Positions 25,901-37,658 of a DNA stretch of 64,000 nt are shown one piece after another. The stretch covers positions 3,287,501-3,351,500 of the forward strand of contig CALZFC010000009.1 in NCBI GenBank assembly GCA_945643635.1, read 5' to 3'. The stretch is from Allodiplogaster sudhausi. Taxonomy: Eukaryota > Nematoda > Chromadorea > Rhabditida > Diplogasteridae. The first letter of the stretch is position 1, and the number at the start of each line of letters is the position of its first letter. The position numbers and the translations under genes were made by a program. The notes under the pieces were generated by a model. The model saw only the letters and a program-made list of their open reading frames with translations, was not told the origin of the DNA and did not search any database.

Positions 25901-26915
25901 GATGCCCATTTTTGTCGCGTGCTCCACCATCGGATCTGCAAATGGCGTCATCTTCACGTCATCTCGGTCAGAATTCACAGAGAAGGCAGGGGGACGAAAA
26001 ATTCTGGCCCCGGCCTCGGCCCCCGAGTAGGCATTTGCTATCACGAGGGTATGCGTAGGATCTGGCTACACATACATACAAGTGTAACAAATTTCACAGC
26101 CTGTCGACTAATTATAGAACGTAAAAAAATTTTCCTCCAGTTATTGAAAAATTAGTAACTGTTTACTTTTTCATGATATGTTTTCTGAAGATCAAAAAGT
26201 CGAATAAAAATGTATGATCATAACGTCAGAATTGAAGTTGAGCCTCTCCCGTCCCCGGCCCCAGCAGCCGCCCTTGCCCCCTGAACCGACGTAGGTGGGG
26301 GGTACCTATCAATCTAAACACAAAGTAGACGTCTTCCCTTTGTCCAGCCTCTTCTACGTCGGTGCCCGCGAGGGACACATGCCTCACGTTCTGACAATGA
26401 TTAACAAGAACACGCGCACTCCGATCACCGCCGTCCTATTTACGGTTATTTGCATAGCGAAAACCTCGTTTAAAAAAGGGAAAAAAATTCTTGCAGGGCT
26501 TGCTCTCGCTTGGCTACTTGATGCTCTCGGATGACATCTTCCGGCTGATCAACTACATCCAGATCAGCTACTGGCTGGCCATCGGAGCTGCCATCGCCTC
26601 TCTCTTCATGCTGCGGCGCACGATGCCCGATGCACCGCGTCCTATTAAGGTTTGAAGAAAATTAATTTGCCTATTTATAGTGTTGATTTGCATAATTAAA
26701 GAAAAAAACTCTAATTTCCAATTGGAAGTGATTTGGAATGTTATCAGGTGAATCTGATCTGGCCCATCATCTTCTTCACTGGCTGCGTCGCTCTCGTCCT
26801 CGTTCCCTTGGTCGGCGCCCCAACTGACACTGGTTAGTTAGTTCTTTTCTCTTTCCACGAGCGCTGACGTAGGCGGCGAGATCAAAGCGTGCTCTCTGGT
26901 TGAAGCCGACAGTCC

Positions 26916-26974
<59 letters not shown>

Positions 26975-27506
26975 GTCCTCTTCCCCAGCTTTCTTACTCT
27001 CTCTCTACCACTCTCTGTGTAAGCCGTGAGCTTGCCAACTTCCGGATCTTGACTCTTTCCATCTTTAGGAGACCAAACAAACATGCTCCATGTCCTTTGC
27101 CTCCCTCTCGTATGCCAACAGATGCGTGACGATACATAAAAGGAAGCAGCTCGTAGTTGCTTGAGAGAAAGAGGAGTAGAAGAAGCGTTGAAAATGTGTA
27201 ATATAACTAATTCAATAGAACTGCAAGAACAAGAGGAAGAGGAAGAGAGAGACATAGAGAGCGAGAGTGCGATTGAGAACGAGCGACGAATAAAGAGAGG
27301 GAGAGGGAAAGAGATAGAGAGAGAGAGAGAGAGAACAGAGAATGATTACAGCGATCGGCCTGCTGATCATGTCGACTGGGATTCCGGTGTACTTCGTGTG
27401 CGTGGCCTGGAAGAACAAGCCGAGCTGCTTCCAGTCGGCCTCGAATGGCCTCACCGCTTTCTGCCAGAAGTTGCTCATGGTTGTTGACGATTCCAAGGAG
27501 GAATAG
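22977..27506 (+). CDS. amino-acid transporter light chain, SLC7 (LAT) family
   Basis: Twelve exons join in phase to 499 aa: 22977-23054, 23484-23583, 23874-24063, 24758-24873, 25235-25360, 25448-25601, 25679-25802, 25863-25966, 26348-26444, 26497-26649, 26748-26832, 27334-27506. It carries the APC-superfamily helix-1 motif GSGIF (47-51), the [11 protein letters not shown] and YCYAELGT segments, [15 protein letters not shown] and [12 protein letters not shown] cysteine in the extracellular loop (FYPDCDPP, about C146) matches the residue that disulfide-bonds light chains to a 4F2hc-type glycoprotein, so this subunit is predicted to pair with a heavy chain and exchange neutral or cationic amino acids. 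The junction at 25601 uses a GC donor (ACGAG then gcatga). The last intron (26833-27333) starts with CT repeats and ends in GA repeats, so its acceptor sits in a purine tract and is the least certain border. Confidence 0.93.
24200..24330. repeat. possible interspersed repeat inside SLC7 intron
   Basis: A GC-richer patch in an AT-rich intron, with a palindromic core (gaacccaatagggttc near 24265-24280) and the string ggctatacaagtgtcaag. A loosely similar string (ggctacacatacatacaagtgtaac) recurs near 26065-26090 in a later intron of the same gene beside another GC-rich patch. This suggests two copies of a short element, but I could not align them well. Confidence 0.25.
26932..26980. repeat. (CT)n tract, left partner of intronic CT/GA pair
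   Basis: Almost pure CT/CTTT repeat at the beginning of the last SLC7 intron. It is complementary to the GA tract at about 27297-27333 at the end of the same intron. Confidence 0.85.
27297..27333. repeat. (GA)n tract, right partner of intronic CT/GA pair
   Basis: GA-rich repeat immediately before the last SLC7 exon. It replaces the expected polypyrimidine tract and could pair in RNA with the CT tract about 330 nt upstream. Confidence 0.8.
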
Positions 27507-28988
27507 ACTAGCCAAACATCCAATCCGATCTCAATCCTTGTTCACTTTTACAAGCACGAACGTTGAATTTCACATAATCTTTTTCCCTAGAAAGCTTTTG
27601 TTATCAATTGTCTTATTTGGCAATTAGAGTATTGACATTTGTTCACTCAGTACAATAGTTCAACTGTTTAAAAGGAATTTAGATCCTATATACAGCATTT
27701 GTTAAGCGACCAAGATTGAAATGCAAGCATCCGATCATCATAGCGGTGCTGTACCTTTGTTAGACTCTCTTTTTTCTATACCCAAAGCGTTTGTTCCCGA
27801 TCCGATCTCACACACTTTGAGTGGGAGCATTGATTAAAAAGTTCTGTTTGTGCTAATATGTCTTCCTTCTTCGACTATTCATATCTTCTCCCTTTCCTAT
27901 ATCTTCAGATAGAGATCAATCGAAACTATTTTTCTTCAATGTATAAGAGACTATTGACGACTAAAGCGTGTATTATGGAACTGGCAATGAATGTTAATTT
28001 TTTTCTATTTGAATCATGCCATCTTTTGCGTTACTCTCGTTTTCTGTAGATCAAAAAAGTTTTTATCCGTATCGTGCAGAACACAAATGAACTTCATAAT
28101 GTTATTCAAACAGATTAGAAGGGTATAATGGGCTAGTAAATGGACAAAAGCGTGTTGCAGACAAAGCGGTGGAATGCGACCCCAGGGATGCCTTCAAGAC
28201 ATACACCTAAACGGAACATGACATGCAATTGTGACCCAGGCTATTCCTATTTTTCTCTCTTTCTCTCTTTCTCTCTTCTCTCTTTCTCTCTTTCCCTATT
28301 TCTCTCTTTCTCTCTCCCTTTCTCTTTCTCTAGGAGGCACCGATCGTTCTCCTACAATCTCGCAGCCACCGTCGCCATTGCAGGAGCATCTAAATGAGCA
28401 AGCAGAGCAGAGGCGGCCGCCTTCGAAGGAGGCAGTGAGAGAGACACAGAAGGAGAGGGAGGGAGGGAGAAGAGGGAGAGAGTGTGAAAGGGAGAAAGCT
28501 GAGACAGACAGAGAGTGTGCGCGGACTCGCCTCCGATTCCCTGTCCGCCTCTCCCTCGGATTCTCCCCCTGGGCACAGTCACATCAGTTCCTCTCACTTT
28601 TCTCCCTTCTGTCCACCTCTTTCTTGTCACTCCTCGTGGCTGCTTCACCCCTCCTTTGATCAGAGCATCCATTACCGGGAAGAAGCCAGGTCTCAGTCAT
28701 CGGCCTCTCCTGCTTCTATTCACTGATTCCGAAGCAGAGATCTCCTGCTCAGCCCAATTTTGTTCATCTTTGCCACTGTTTCCATTTGCCCCTCTCGACT
28801 GATGTCGACAAGTAATAACTTCTAAGTTCCTATGCCGTCTCTCAGTTGCACCCTGAGGGGAGTTGTCCTCTTTGGTTAGTTCTCTCCTCTTTAACACTTT
28901 CTTGTGCATATTAGAGTTCATTGATGTGCTCTCTGTGCATTGTGACCAATCCCAAAGTGTACACTATCGTACTCTCTTCTTTGTTCAG
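27507..28988. other. intergenic; may hold the first exon of the mucin-like gene
   Basis: Contains CT (28250-28330) and GA (28435-28490) tracts. No clear signal-peptide exon was found, although the next gene must begin here because its first recognised exon starts mid-codon after an acceptor at 28988. Confidence 0.5.
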
Positions 28989-29357
28989 TCGTCCTGTTCA
29001 CTGGCTGTCAGTCAACATGTCCCAATCACGCTCTCCTCGGATGTGTCCTGAGGTTAAAGGCTCAGCGAGTGCCTTTCGAGAAGAACATGCTCAACGTCGT
29101 CTTCAACATTGCCACCGAAGCCAAGCTTCTGCGCACTTGCAGGCACCTATACATACATATTTATATTCCTATAGAGTTATACTCTACTTTATCTGTCGTC
29201 TGAATTCTCCAGTCTTACATTTTTGTACCTGTTGCTAGTATCCAATGCACTCCTATCGTTCCAAAAGAAAAAAAGAATGTACAGTTTGGTGCAGAGTGTA
29301 TGTAGGTAGGATAGGCAGTGTATTCTTGAAGAGGCTCATAGCTTGTGACTGAAGGCG

Positions 29358-29397
<40 letters not shown>

Positions 29398-32300
29398 GAC
29401 TGGCTCACTCTCCTCTCCCACTTCAGAGTCTACTCGAACACGATGCCGTGTTTCCGTGAGAAGATCGTGGAGTGCGGGGACGACCGGCAGAAGAGGATGC
29501 TCGAGGAGGTCGGCCGCATGCTCATGTTCATCTGCTCACCCTTCAGTCTACAACGGCAGAGGTGAGGCAATTCTTGCATTATCGACATGCTCAATGCATA
29601 TTTGTATGATGATAATTATTTTTTGAATTGATGAATATTTATTGCATGACATCCGAATGATGTTTATTCCTTTTATAATGTTTTTGCGTCTTTTGTCATT
29701 ATTCTCCATCTTAAAAGTGATGAAATTGCATGCTGCCATCTTGATCAGAAGAGAGAGTCCTCTTCCTCCTCCTTCTTGTCTTCTTCCTCTTACAATGTGT
29801 GCTGATTGTCCTACTTGGCCTGGCACGCAATCTGAACAAGCTCGCGCGCGTTGAAAGGTGATGCGCAGTTCCTTTTGTCCTCCTTTCCACTCTCCGCCAA
29901 TTCAACCAGCCAATCATGCATTCTCTCCTCTTTCCTCTACTCTATTGTCGTGGAGGAAGAACGGGGAGTGATTGCCACCCAGTCAGGTCTCCTCTCCCTA
30001 GACCATCTTGTTCACTCTGATTGAACAGCGGCTTTTTCTGACCATTCATTCTCAGTGATAGCAGTGATTCCTTCAAAAAAATGCTGCTCCATAAATTGCT
30101 GCTGATTTCTCCCTTCGTTGACCTCTTAGCAGCAGCTAAGCTGCAAGCAGTCGGCCTTCTTCATGCAAAGAAGGCCTTCGGTTTACTTAGCAAAGGCGAA
30201 TGCGAAGAGCAAGCAATGAATGAAGGGGTCAGACAAGGGAAGCCCTCTCTTCCATCTCGACATGGTTCTTCTACAGACACTCTCCATTAACAAGAATTCA
30301 CAGAGAATAATTCTTCCATTTCAGGCAGCTCATCAAGCATCAACGATGTATTTCTGCCGTTCTCAACCTGCCAGCAACAACTGAATGTGTTTTCGAGCAA
30401 GACTCATACGGTCCAGAGCTGCAGCAGTGCAGGTTGCGATTTCATTAGAAAAATAAATTTTTATTTACTTTTGTTATTAAATGCAATGAGACAACTTGAT
30501 GTGTTGTCTTATATTTTCAAATTATGTATGTAGCGTTGTTGACAAACTTTGTTATTTTAAAAGCCTATGGTACCTGGCCCAAGCAAAGCTTGCGTTAGCC
30601 TAAAGTGAGAGTTAATGGAGACAAAGCCTTTTTGTCAAGTTTCGCGCTCTGTGCTTTTATCCCCCCCCCCCCCTCCCCCATGCGGTGAGAAGATTCGTAC
30701 CGTGTAAGGGAGCCAGTATGTGCTTGCCTAGGGTACTCAGGTTACCTTCAACACCTCCCTGTCTTCTCTCTTACTCTCTCTCTCTCTCTCTTTCTCTCTC
30801 TCTGTCCCTTTCAACAACCCTCTCCCCCGCTGTATCTGCCTTGTAATCATCCTGACTCTCTGCTCTCTCTCTCTCTCTCTCTTCTTGTCCTCTTTGCGAC
30901 CACTAACTGATTCATTGTCTTATGTTTTTTTTGCAGCGTAAACATTCTCCATTTGGCGTATCCTCTCACCTTCCTCTTCATAGGACAGTACTCTCTGTAG
31001 TAACGAGAATGAGAGAGCTCATTTACCTCTCTCTTGGCTCGCTTGCTTTTCTTCTTGCTATGTGTGTATATTGTGCATCCACACGTTGACTGCGAAATGT
31101 GCTATGCTAAAAGAAGCACTATTCACAACCAAAACTTGAGCAAGAAGGCGCTTTTTTCGTATATGAAAAACACTAAGTAAATATAAAAGTTTCATTGGGG
31201 TCAGTGAATACATCAAAGCTTTCACAAAGTAGCATAATGAAGATGGAAGGAATGCAGATCAAACTGCGCCCTCCGTCCATCAAACTTCCTCTGCACCATG
31301 CAGACGTGGGTGAGTGAACAAAACGTCTGCACCCTCCAATCCCTCCATGCCAAGTGCGGGCCAGAGGCTGCCTCGCTCTATGAGCAGATGCAGGTCAGCG
31401 ATTATCGAATTAATTTAAGAGGAGCTAAGTTTAATAAATGATGTAATCCCTCGTGATAACAACCATATCAGGTCACTGTCTTCGAACCACACTTCCCTCT
31501 TATCTGTGACTACGTCAATCGTCAGTAGATCAATTATATTTGAATTTGCTTGGTCATCATTAGAAGAAAATGTGCATTAATCAATCCAACTTTTAAAGTA
31601 ATGGTACTGTTGAGATGGCGTGGAGTCTACCATCCCTTACAACACAACCACGCATACACCAATGACCTTGGCTTCTGCTACGATGACAACAATTACAACC
31701 ACGACAACCACAGCCACTCCTTTGATGAGGACACTGCCGGTGACGTGGTCAACAAGCATGAGGCCGACTCTTCCAGTCATTGACGTCGTAACAGCCTTGC
31801 CTCGTGCCACGGTTTAATTTTTAATATATAAAAAGAATTCTTCCTTTTGTGCTTTTTAATCATATTCTTCTTACTCGTTTACTGTCATTTCTATTGAAGG
31901 TACGAAGTGAAGTATGCATTCTGTATAACCTCCAGTCAACAATTCTTTTTTTGCAGACTGCTCGGCCGACTCTACGAGTCTCAAATGTCACGATGCCACG
32001 AATTATGCCTTCTCCGTCGAGACCTCGCTCTGCGCTTCCGAAAGTAAACGCGAAGACAAAGAAGGTTGAATTCCTGCAGGATACATTAATTAGCTATTGA
32101 TTAAACAGTAAATTATTTTCAACAGTTAATGACGACACAACCGCCCCGATTGATTGCAATCTCTTCGAAATCATTGCCGGAAAGAGGGCTCGGAGCAAAC
32201 TATGTTCAGGTACAACGCAAATCGAATTCGAGGATCTTAATTGTAATTACATTCTGTTCTAGAGCCGAAGGCCGTTGTCCATGGTCACGACAACACCAGG

Positions 32301-33779
32301 AGATTCGGCATGGGAGATCTTCTCTCTTCGACGACGAGGCAGTCATGGAAGCGCATTCAAGAAGGACATTGACGACAGCTTCCGCCAGGACATGAGAGAG
32401 TTCTGGAGGAAGCCGCCATGTACAAATTCATTCTGCTACTCCGTGCTTGTTCTAGGATATTTTTTCTTGTTTATCTATCAGCAAAGTAATGATCGGGATG
32501 AGTGAAGAAGGTATATTTGAGTGACTCCAATGCGTCCTTCGCTGGCTTCGGCGGGCGACGAGGGCATCTCACGGCCACTGCCGCCTGTCCCTTTGCCCAC
32601 TTCAACACCGAGGACCATCAAAGTCATCAACATCCTTCGCCGCTTCATCCCAGACTACCTCCCACAACTGCACACTATTCTGCAGCAGGTTTAGTGAGAA
32701 CTAGAGATAAGAGCAAAGCACAAACCATCTGAATGCAGGTGCACAGTGGCCAGACTCTGGAGAAGGCCATTTCATTGCACGCTCCTTCTGACGAACCGAG
32801 CCACACGAGCATTCCAACAACAACTTCCACTCTTCCGGCTACGCTGGCTTCGACCACTCCGAGCACAACGACCACCACGACTCCGCCTTCCACTGTCACG
32901 GCTTCATCTATCGACAATCTCACATTGGCCACGACAGAAATCGAAGAGACGACAACTCCGACCACCACATCCCCGTTGTTTACTTCAACAACTGCGGAGA
33001 CAACCAATGCGTCTGCCCCGCCAGTCTTCGCTGCCGCACCCGCTCGTTTTGCCACTCTGCCCACGCTGTCCGGCGTTCCCCAACTGGTGACCTTGTCGTC
33101 GTCCTCTGAGCCGGCCTTCCCCGTTGCCAATCTCCCAAGCGTCCTTCCCTCTCCGAAGCCGACTTCTGCTTTTTCATTCTCTGCGCAGCCATTGCCAGAG
33201 TTCCATCCTCACCCCGCTGCTCATCCTTCGGGGGGCCAGAATAACTCGCCTCCATTTCCCATGATAGGGTCCCCTTCCCGGATTCTCCATGTTCTCCCTT
33301 TCACCGTTCAGACTTCTCCGCCTCAACCTTTCTCTCTGCCCCAAGTCGTTTCTTCTCATAAGCAACCCCCTTCATCTCTCCCCATTTCGCCTCCCTTCGC
33401 GCCCAGCTACCAGATGCCGTCAACGGCTCTTCCAATCATCTCCAATTCGCAGTCTTTCCCGGCACGACAGGTATGACTTTGGCGATATTATTGGATGTAA
33501 TTATTTATTTCGAATTAGGCGATTGATTGTGATTGTTTGAGTTGTACTCGCAATCGCTGCCTCTGGCCATCCCGGCCGACTCTCCTCGAATTGTCTTCGC
33601 AGCTCCTACCCTCCAACCACTGCCCACTCGGCCTCCCATCGACCCATCCGCTTATACCTTCTCCTATCCCGTTCGTCTTCACCGACGTCAGTAAGGCCGA
33701 ACAGTAGAATTGGTTACAAATGGTTCACCATCGTTAAAATGGCGATTCTTTTTGCAGGAATGAACGGCAAACGGAATGA
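28989..33779 (+). CDS. Cys-rich and Thr/Pro-rich mucin-like protein (5' incomplete)
   Basis: Thirteen exons join in phase: 28989-29142, 29427-29561, 30325-30432, 31258-31393, 31472-31520, 31615-31811, 31957-32043, 32126-32209, 32263-32419, 32522-32688, 32739-33470, 33542-33690, 33758-33779 (about 724 aa). The N-terminal half has about 16 cysteines in what looks like two related units: one ends C-GDDRQ...FICSP, the other C-GPEAA...LICDY. A Thr-rich block follows (about TTITTTTTTATP). A charged segment (DSFRQDMREFWRKPP) and a helical stretch (INILRRFIPDYLPQLHTIL) precede a 244-residue Thr/Ser/Pro-rich exon typical of heavily O-glycosylated mucins. The Cys units recall nematode chondroitin-proteoglycan-type domains, but I cannot confirm a family. 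A GC donor (AG then gcacct) is inferred at 29142. An optional exon at 29756-29857 would insert a transmembrane helix. No signal peptide was located, so the start lies upstream. Confidence 0.75.
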
Positions 33780-34792
33780 TCGCTGGCGGCCTTGGTATCT
33801 CGGCGGGCCAGGGCTCTTCTCAAAATGAAAATGAACATAAATAATTAAACAAATAAGGTTTTCACCTGGCGCTTAAACTGATGAGATTCCACAGTCTGCG
33901 CTCGTCATCCCACTGATCTCGTTTCTAGTAATTCTGCTTTAAAGCTTTTGAATGGTACTCATAGTATTACCAAATTAATTATACTTATCAATAATTGAAT
34001 GTGATACGCGTCTGTTTAATTATTGCATTTTTTTATTGCATCCTTCTGAAATGCTACTTAATATAAATTTATTCTATTGCCAACAAGTGGCAATGGGTAA
34101 CATGTGTAATAAATGAATGGCGTCAGAAATTTTCTCCATTTGAAGTCTACCAATAATCGTATCCATGGTTAAACCTTTGTACAGACAACTTTAAGAGGCG
34201 TAACACTGAAAGTTATGTACATATAACTCGCCCGGCATTCTAGCATCACTATAAATGCCGACTAAAAAAATTAATCTTTTCCCTATTTAGGCGATTTTTT
34301 ATTGTACAAAGTGAGGTCTCACAAAATGGCAAAAATCAAGAACAACATTGAGTATCATAAAGTGACACAGGCGATAACATGAAAGTACTAAGGGTGTTAC
34401 ATAATGCACAACACGTTATCCACAGGAAAATCACTAAAAAGTAAAGAAAATTACTTATATAATATATGAAAGCTACCTTCATTCTCAGAATTCTAAACCA
34501 GCGGCTTGAATAATTCTAACCTGGAAGCAACAAAGAGACCGAACTGAAATACATTAGTTCTTAGGCATGAGGTTACGCGAGGACGAATCATATCATCAAT
34601 GTACACATATTAAAAGAGTCGTACTTTGACACTTGCGATTCACCGGAAAGTATGAAAAGATAAGAATCAAGCAATTTTCTCGAGGAATACATAATGAGGG
34701 TGAGGCTGGCAGCAGGGGCATAACATTTTGAGCCTGAGAAACTTGTGCAACAGAGAAAGCTAGTATTTGTTGACGGGTGTTTCCTAGTAACA
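33780..34792. other. AT-rich intergenic, nothing recognised
   Basis: Follows the mucin-like gene; an AATAA-rich stretch near 33835-33860 may serve for polyadenylation. No exons seen before the foldback element. Confidence 0.6.
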
Positions 34793-34796
34793 TTAA

Positions 34797-36858
34797 GAGA
34801 GCCTCTCTGTTAGGGCCAAGGTGGCCCTGCCCCGGAGTAAAGTGTCGGATTTTGATAACCAAATTTTAATGGGGGGTACCATAAACTATACGTACTATAA
34901 AGAAAATTTATTGGTCAATTTTGTTATAAAAATTTTTTCATTGACTGGGCATGCAATAGTATGTAAATTGTTTAAGTCCATATAACTTTCTGTAAACTTA
35001 ATGTTTTTCAATTTTCTTTTTTTTATTTGTTGTGTATTCAGGAAGCGCACAAAAAAGTAATTGATGACTTTCTGAAAAAGTTTCATTATTAACAAGTTTT
35101 GTGCATTTTTAATTTTCAAAAATCGGTTTTTTGAGCACATCGTCTATTTTACGGTCCGGTTCCAGGCTGGAGAATAGCTGAGATGAAAGAGGAGAAAAAA
35201 TGATCATGTTATATGGTGTTTTTTGATGAGCGAAAAGAATAATTTCATCGAAAACCGTTTCATTTAATCTTTACTCGTTTGTTTTTTTTTTCGAAAAAAA
35301 ATTTTCACTAATTTTCTTTTCTTAATGTGTTGCCAATCCCATATCATTTCAGTCAATCCCCGAGCTAAATTGCATTTTCTGAGTTCCACCGTAACAGCAG
35401 ATGGATGATAGAGGCCTTTTTGTAGAGGACTGAATAGCTAATATTATAAAATGAAAATTGTCTCAAAATCATGAGTCTAAAAAAGTTATACTGATTCATC
35501 AATTTCAGCGAAAGTGCCAATGTAAAAATTCGAGATCATATGTATCCCTCGATTTTCTTCATAAAACATATCTTGTGTCACTTTTTCTCTTCTTTCATCT
35601 CAGCAATTAGCTAGCACCGAACTGGCCGTAAAATGGACGAATGATCTCGAATTTTTACACTTTCGCTGAAATTGATGAATCAGTATAACTTTTTTTTAGA
35701 CTCATGATTTTGAGACAATTTTTATTTTATCATATTTGCTATTCAGTACTCTACAAAAAGGTCCATCTATCTGCTGTTACGGTGGAAGTCAGAAAAATCA
35801 ATTTAGCTCGGGGATTGACTGAAATGATATGGGATTGGCAACACATAAAGAAAAGAAAATTAGTGAAAATTTTTTTTCGAAAAAAAAAAAACAAACGAAT
35901 AAAGATTAAATGAAACGGTTTTCGATGAAATTATTCTTTTCGCTCATCAAAAAACACCATATAACATGATTTGTGACATAAACATGCACCTTTCATTTTT
36001 CGACTTGATCTATCGGCTGGATCGATGCTGGAAATTTTCCGAAATTGTTCGTACAAAGTAAATATATATCCTTGAAAACTTATGAAACAAGGATATGGTA
36101 TACAGAATTCTTCGTTCTATCTAATAATATGTTTGATTGGTTCAGCCTGATATCACAATGGCCCATAAATTTGGTTCTCCGTAGTTATTACCCAATTAAT
36201 TTTTGTTCAAAAAAGAGAACATTTTATTTATAAGCTCAAGGGTAACATTAATCAGATTGGTTCTATACTTATCTAGGAGAGAATTTAATGGCCAATTCCA
36301 AGAGATAAAACTTGTTTAAAAAGCAAGACTTTAAAAAAAGTTACACTAATTTATCTCAATCAGCGAAAATGCAAGTGCACCCGGTTCAGGTCAAAATTCG
36401 AAAACATATATATCCTTCGATTTTCTTCATAAAAACAAAACTTTTGCCCTTTTTTCTCCTCTTTCATCTCAGCTATTCTCCAGCCTGGAACCGGACCGTA
36501 AAATAGACGATGTGCTCAAAAAACCGATTTTTGAAAATTAAAAATGCACAAAACTTGTTAATAATGAAACTTTTTCAGAAAGTCATCAATTACTTTTTTG
36601 TGCGCTTTCTGAATACACAACAAATAAAAAAAAGAAAATTGAAAAACATTAAGTTTACAGAAAGTTATATGGACTTAAACATTTTACATACTATTGCATG
36701 CCCAGTCAATGAAAAAAATTTTATCACAAAATTGACCACCAAATTTTCTTTATAGTACGTATGGGTACCATCCATTAAAATTTGGTTATCAAAATCCGAC
36801 ACTTTCCTCCGGGGCAGGCCCCCATGGAAGGCTGCTTGATCCTTACAGAGAGGCTCTC
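34797..36858. mobile_element. foldback element with nested inverted repeats, TTAA-bounded
   Basis: The termini are inverted copies: left GAGAGCCTCTCTGT, right ACAGAGAGGCTCTC, each flanked by TTAA (34793-34796 and 36859-36862). The outer arms (34797 to about 35165, and about 36480 to 36858) are inverted copies that encode the same meaningless 81-residue frame on opposite strands. Inside lies a second palindrome (about 35198-35970, centre near 35585) that includes poly-T/poly-A stretches. Parts of the arm sequence recur in the core, so the structure looks like nested or repeatedly rearranged copies. No transposase is visible. This fits a non-autonomous DNA transposon (MITE/foldback type); TTAA could be the duplicated target, although TTAA is itself a palindrome and would extend any inverted repeat. 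Confidence 0.8.
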
Positions 36859-36943
36859 TTAAATACTAAAACTGGGGAGGAATAAATGAATTGTAGGTTG
36901 GCAGTGGGTGGGTACTGTACTGTTCTTTAAATTTGATTCTTTT

Positions 36944-37623
36944 TTATCGCGCCGAAAGAGTCTTCATTGGCGTGCTGAAAGCCATGCAATATTGCATGTA
37001 CGAGGTCCGCTCGTCCAAGTACCGGTTGCAGTTGTAGACCACGACGACCCACCTGGAACATAGGCATCTCTTTATGGTTACAGACAAAAACTACTATTGT
37101 TAAATAAAAAAAGGCAATTTCATTTCCTTCTTAAAAATATCGCCCAACCACAATTGGAGTACGAGACAAAGGGCGTAAATGAAGAGGATGGCATAGATGT
37201 GGATGAGAGTGCCCGTGTCGAGAGCGACCGTCGACCGGTTTGGGAACTCGTGGAATGATGCGGCATTCAGCAGCCGGTAGGCCACTGCCGTGTCAGTGGA
37301 GACCGCGACGGCTCCGCAGATCAGCAGGCCAGCGAAGCAGAGCATTGCCAGCACCTTTGCGAATTACATTCGATGGGAAGTCAACTGTGACAGGTGTCAC
37401 CTCTCGCGTTTGGCAATTTTTTGGAAGATACATATATTTGAATATAAAATATAAAGCAAACAGTAAAATTGAGATAGATTCGCTGACCTGCACGATAATG
37501 TGCGGAATTAGCAAGAATGCCATGTTGCGAGCGAGTCCTATGAAGAGCAGAAAAACAGCAACGGAAGCGAATGCGAGGCCAATCATCTCGGCGAGGAAGC
37601 AGCCAAAGACGTAGTTGTCCTGC

Positions 37624-37658
<35 letters not shown>

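Noticed and set aside
30937..31000. Exon-like segment after a good ttttttgcag acceptor, ending in a stop
   Set aside because: It can be joined in phase to the exon ending at 30432, but the exon at 31258 continues the cysteine pattern and phase much better. It could at most be an alternative short terminus.
32675..33130. Minus-strand 151-residue frame
   Set aside because: It is the antisense of the Thr/Pro-rich exon, giving a Val/Gly-rich translation typical of such shadows.
34895..36755. Identical 81-residue frames on opposite strands
   Set aside because: They are the same sequence in the two arms of the foldback element; Lys/Asn-rich AT composition, no protein family.
34793..36862. Assignment of the TTAA-bounded element to piggyBac
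   Set aside because: TTAA flanks fit, but the ends do not begin with CCC as piggyBac-type ends do, and TTAA is self-complementary and could merely extend the inverted repeat.
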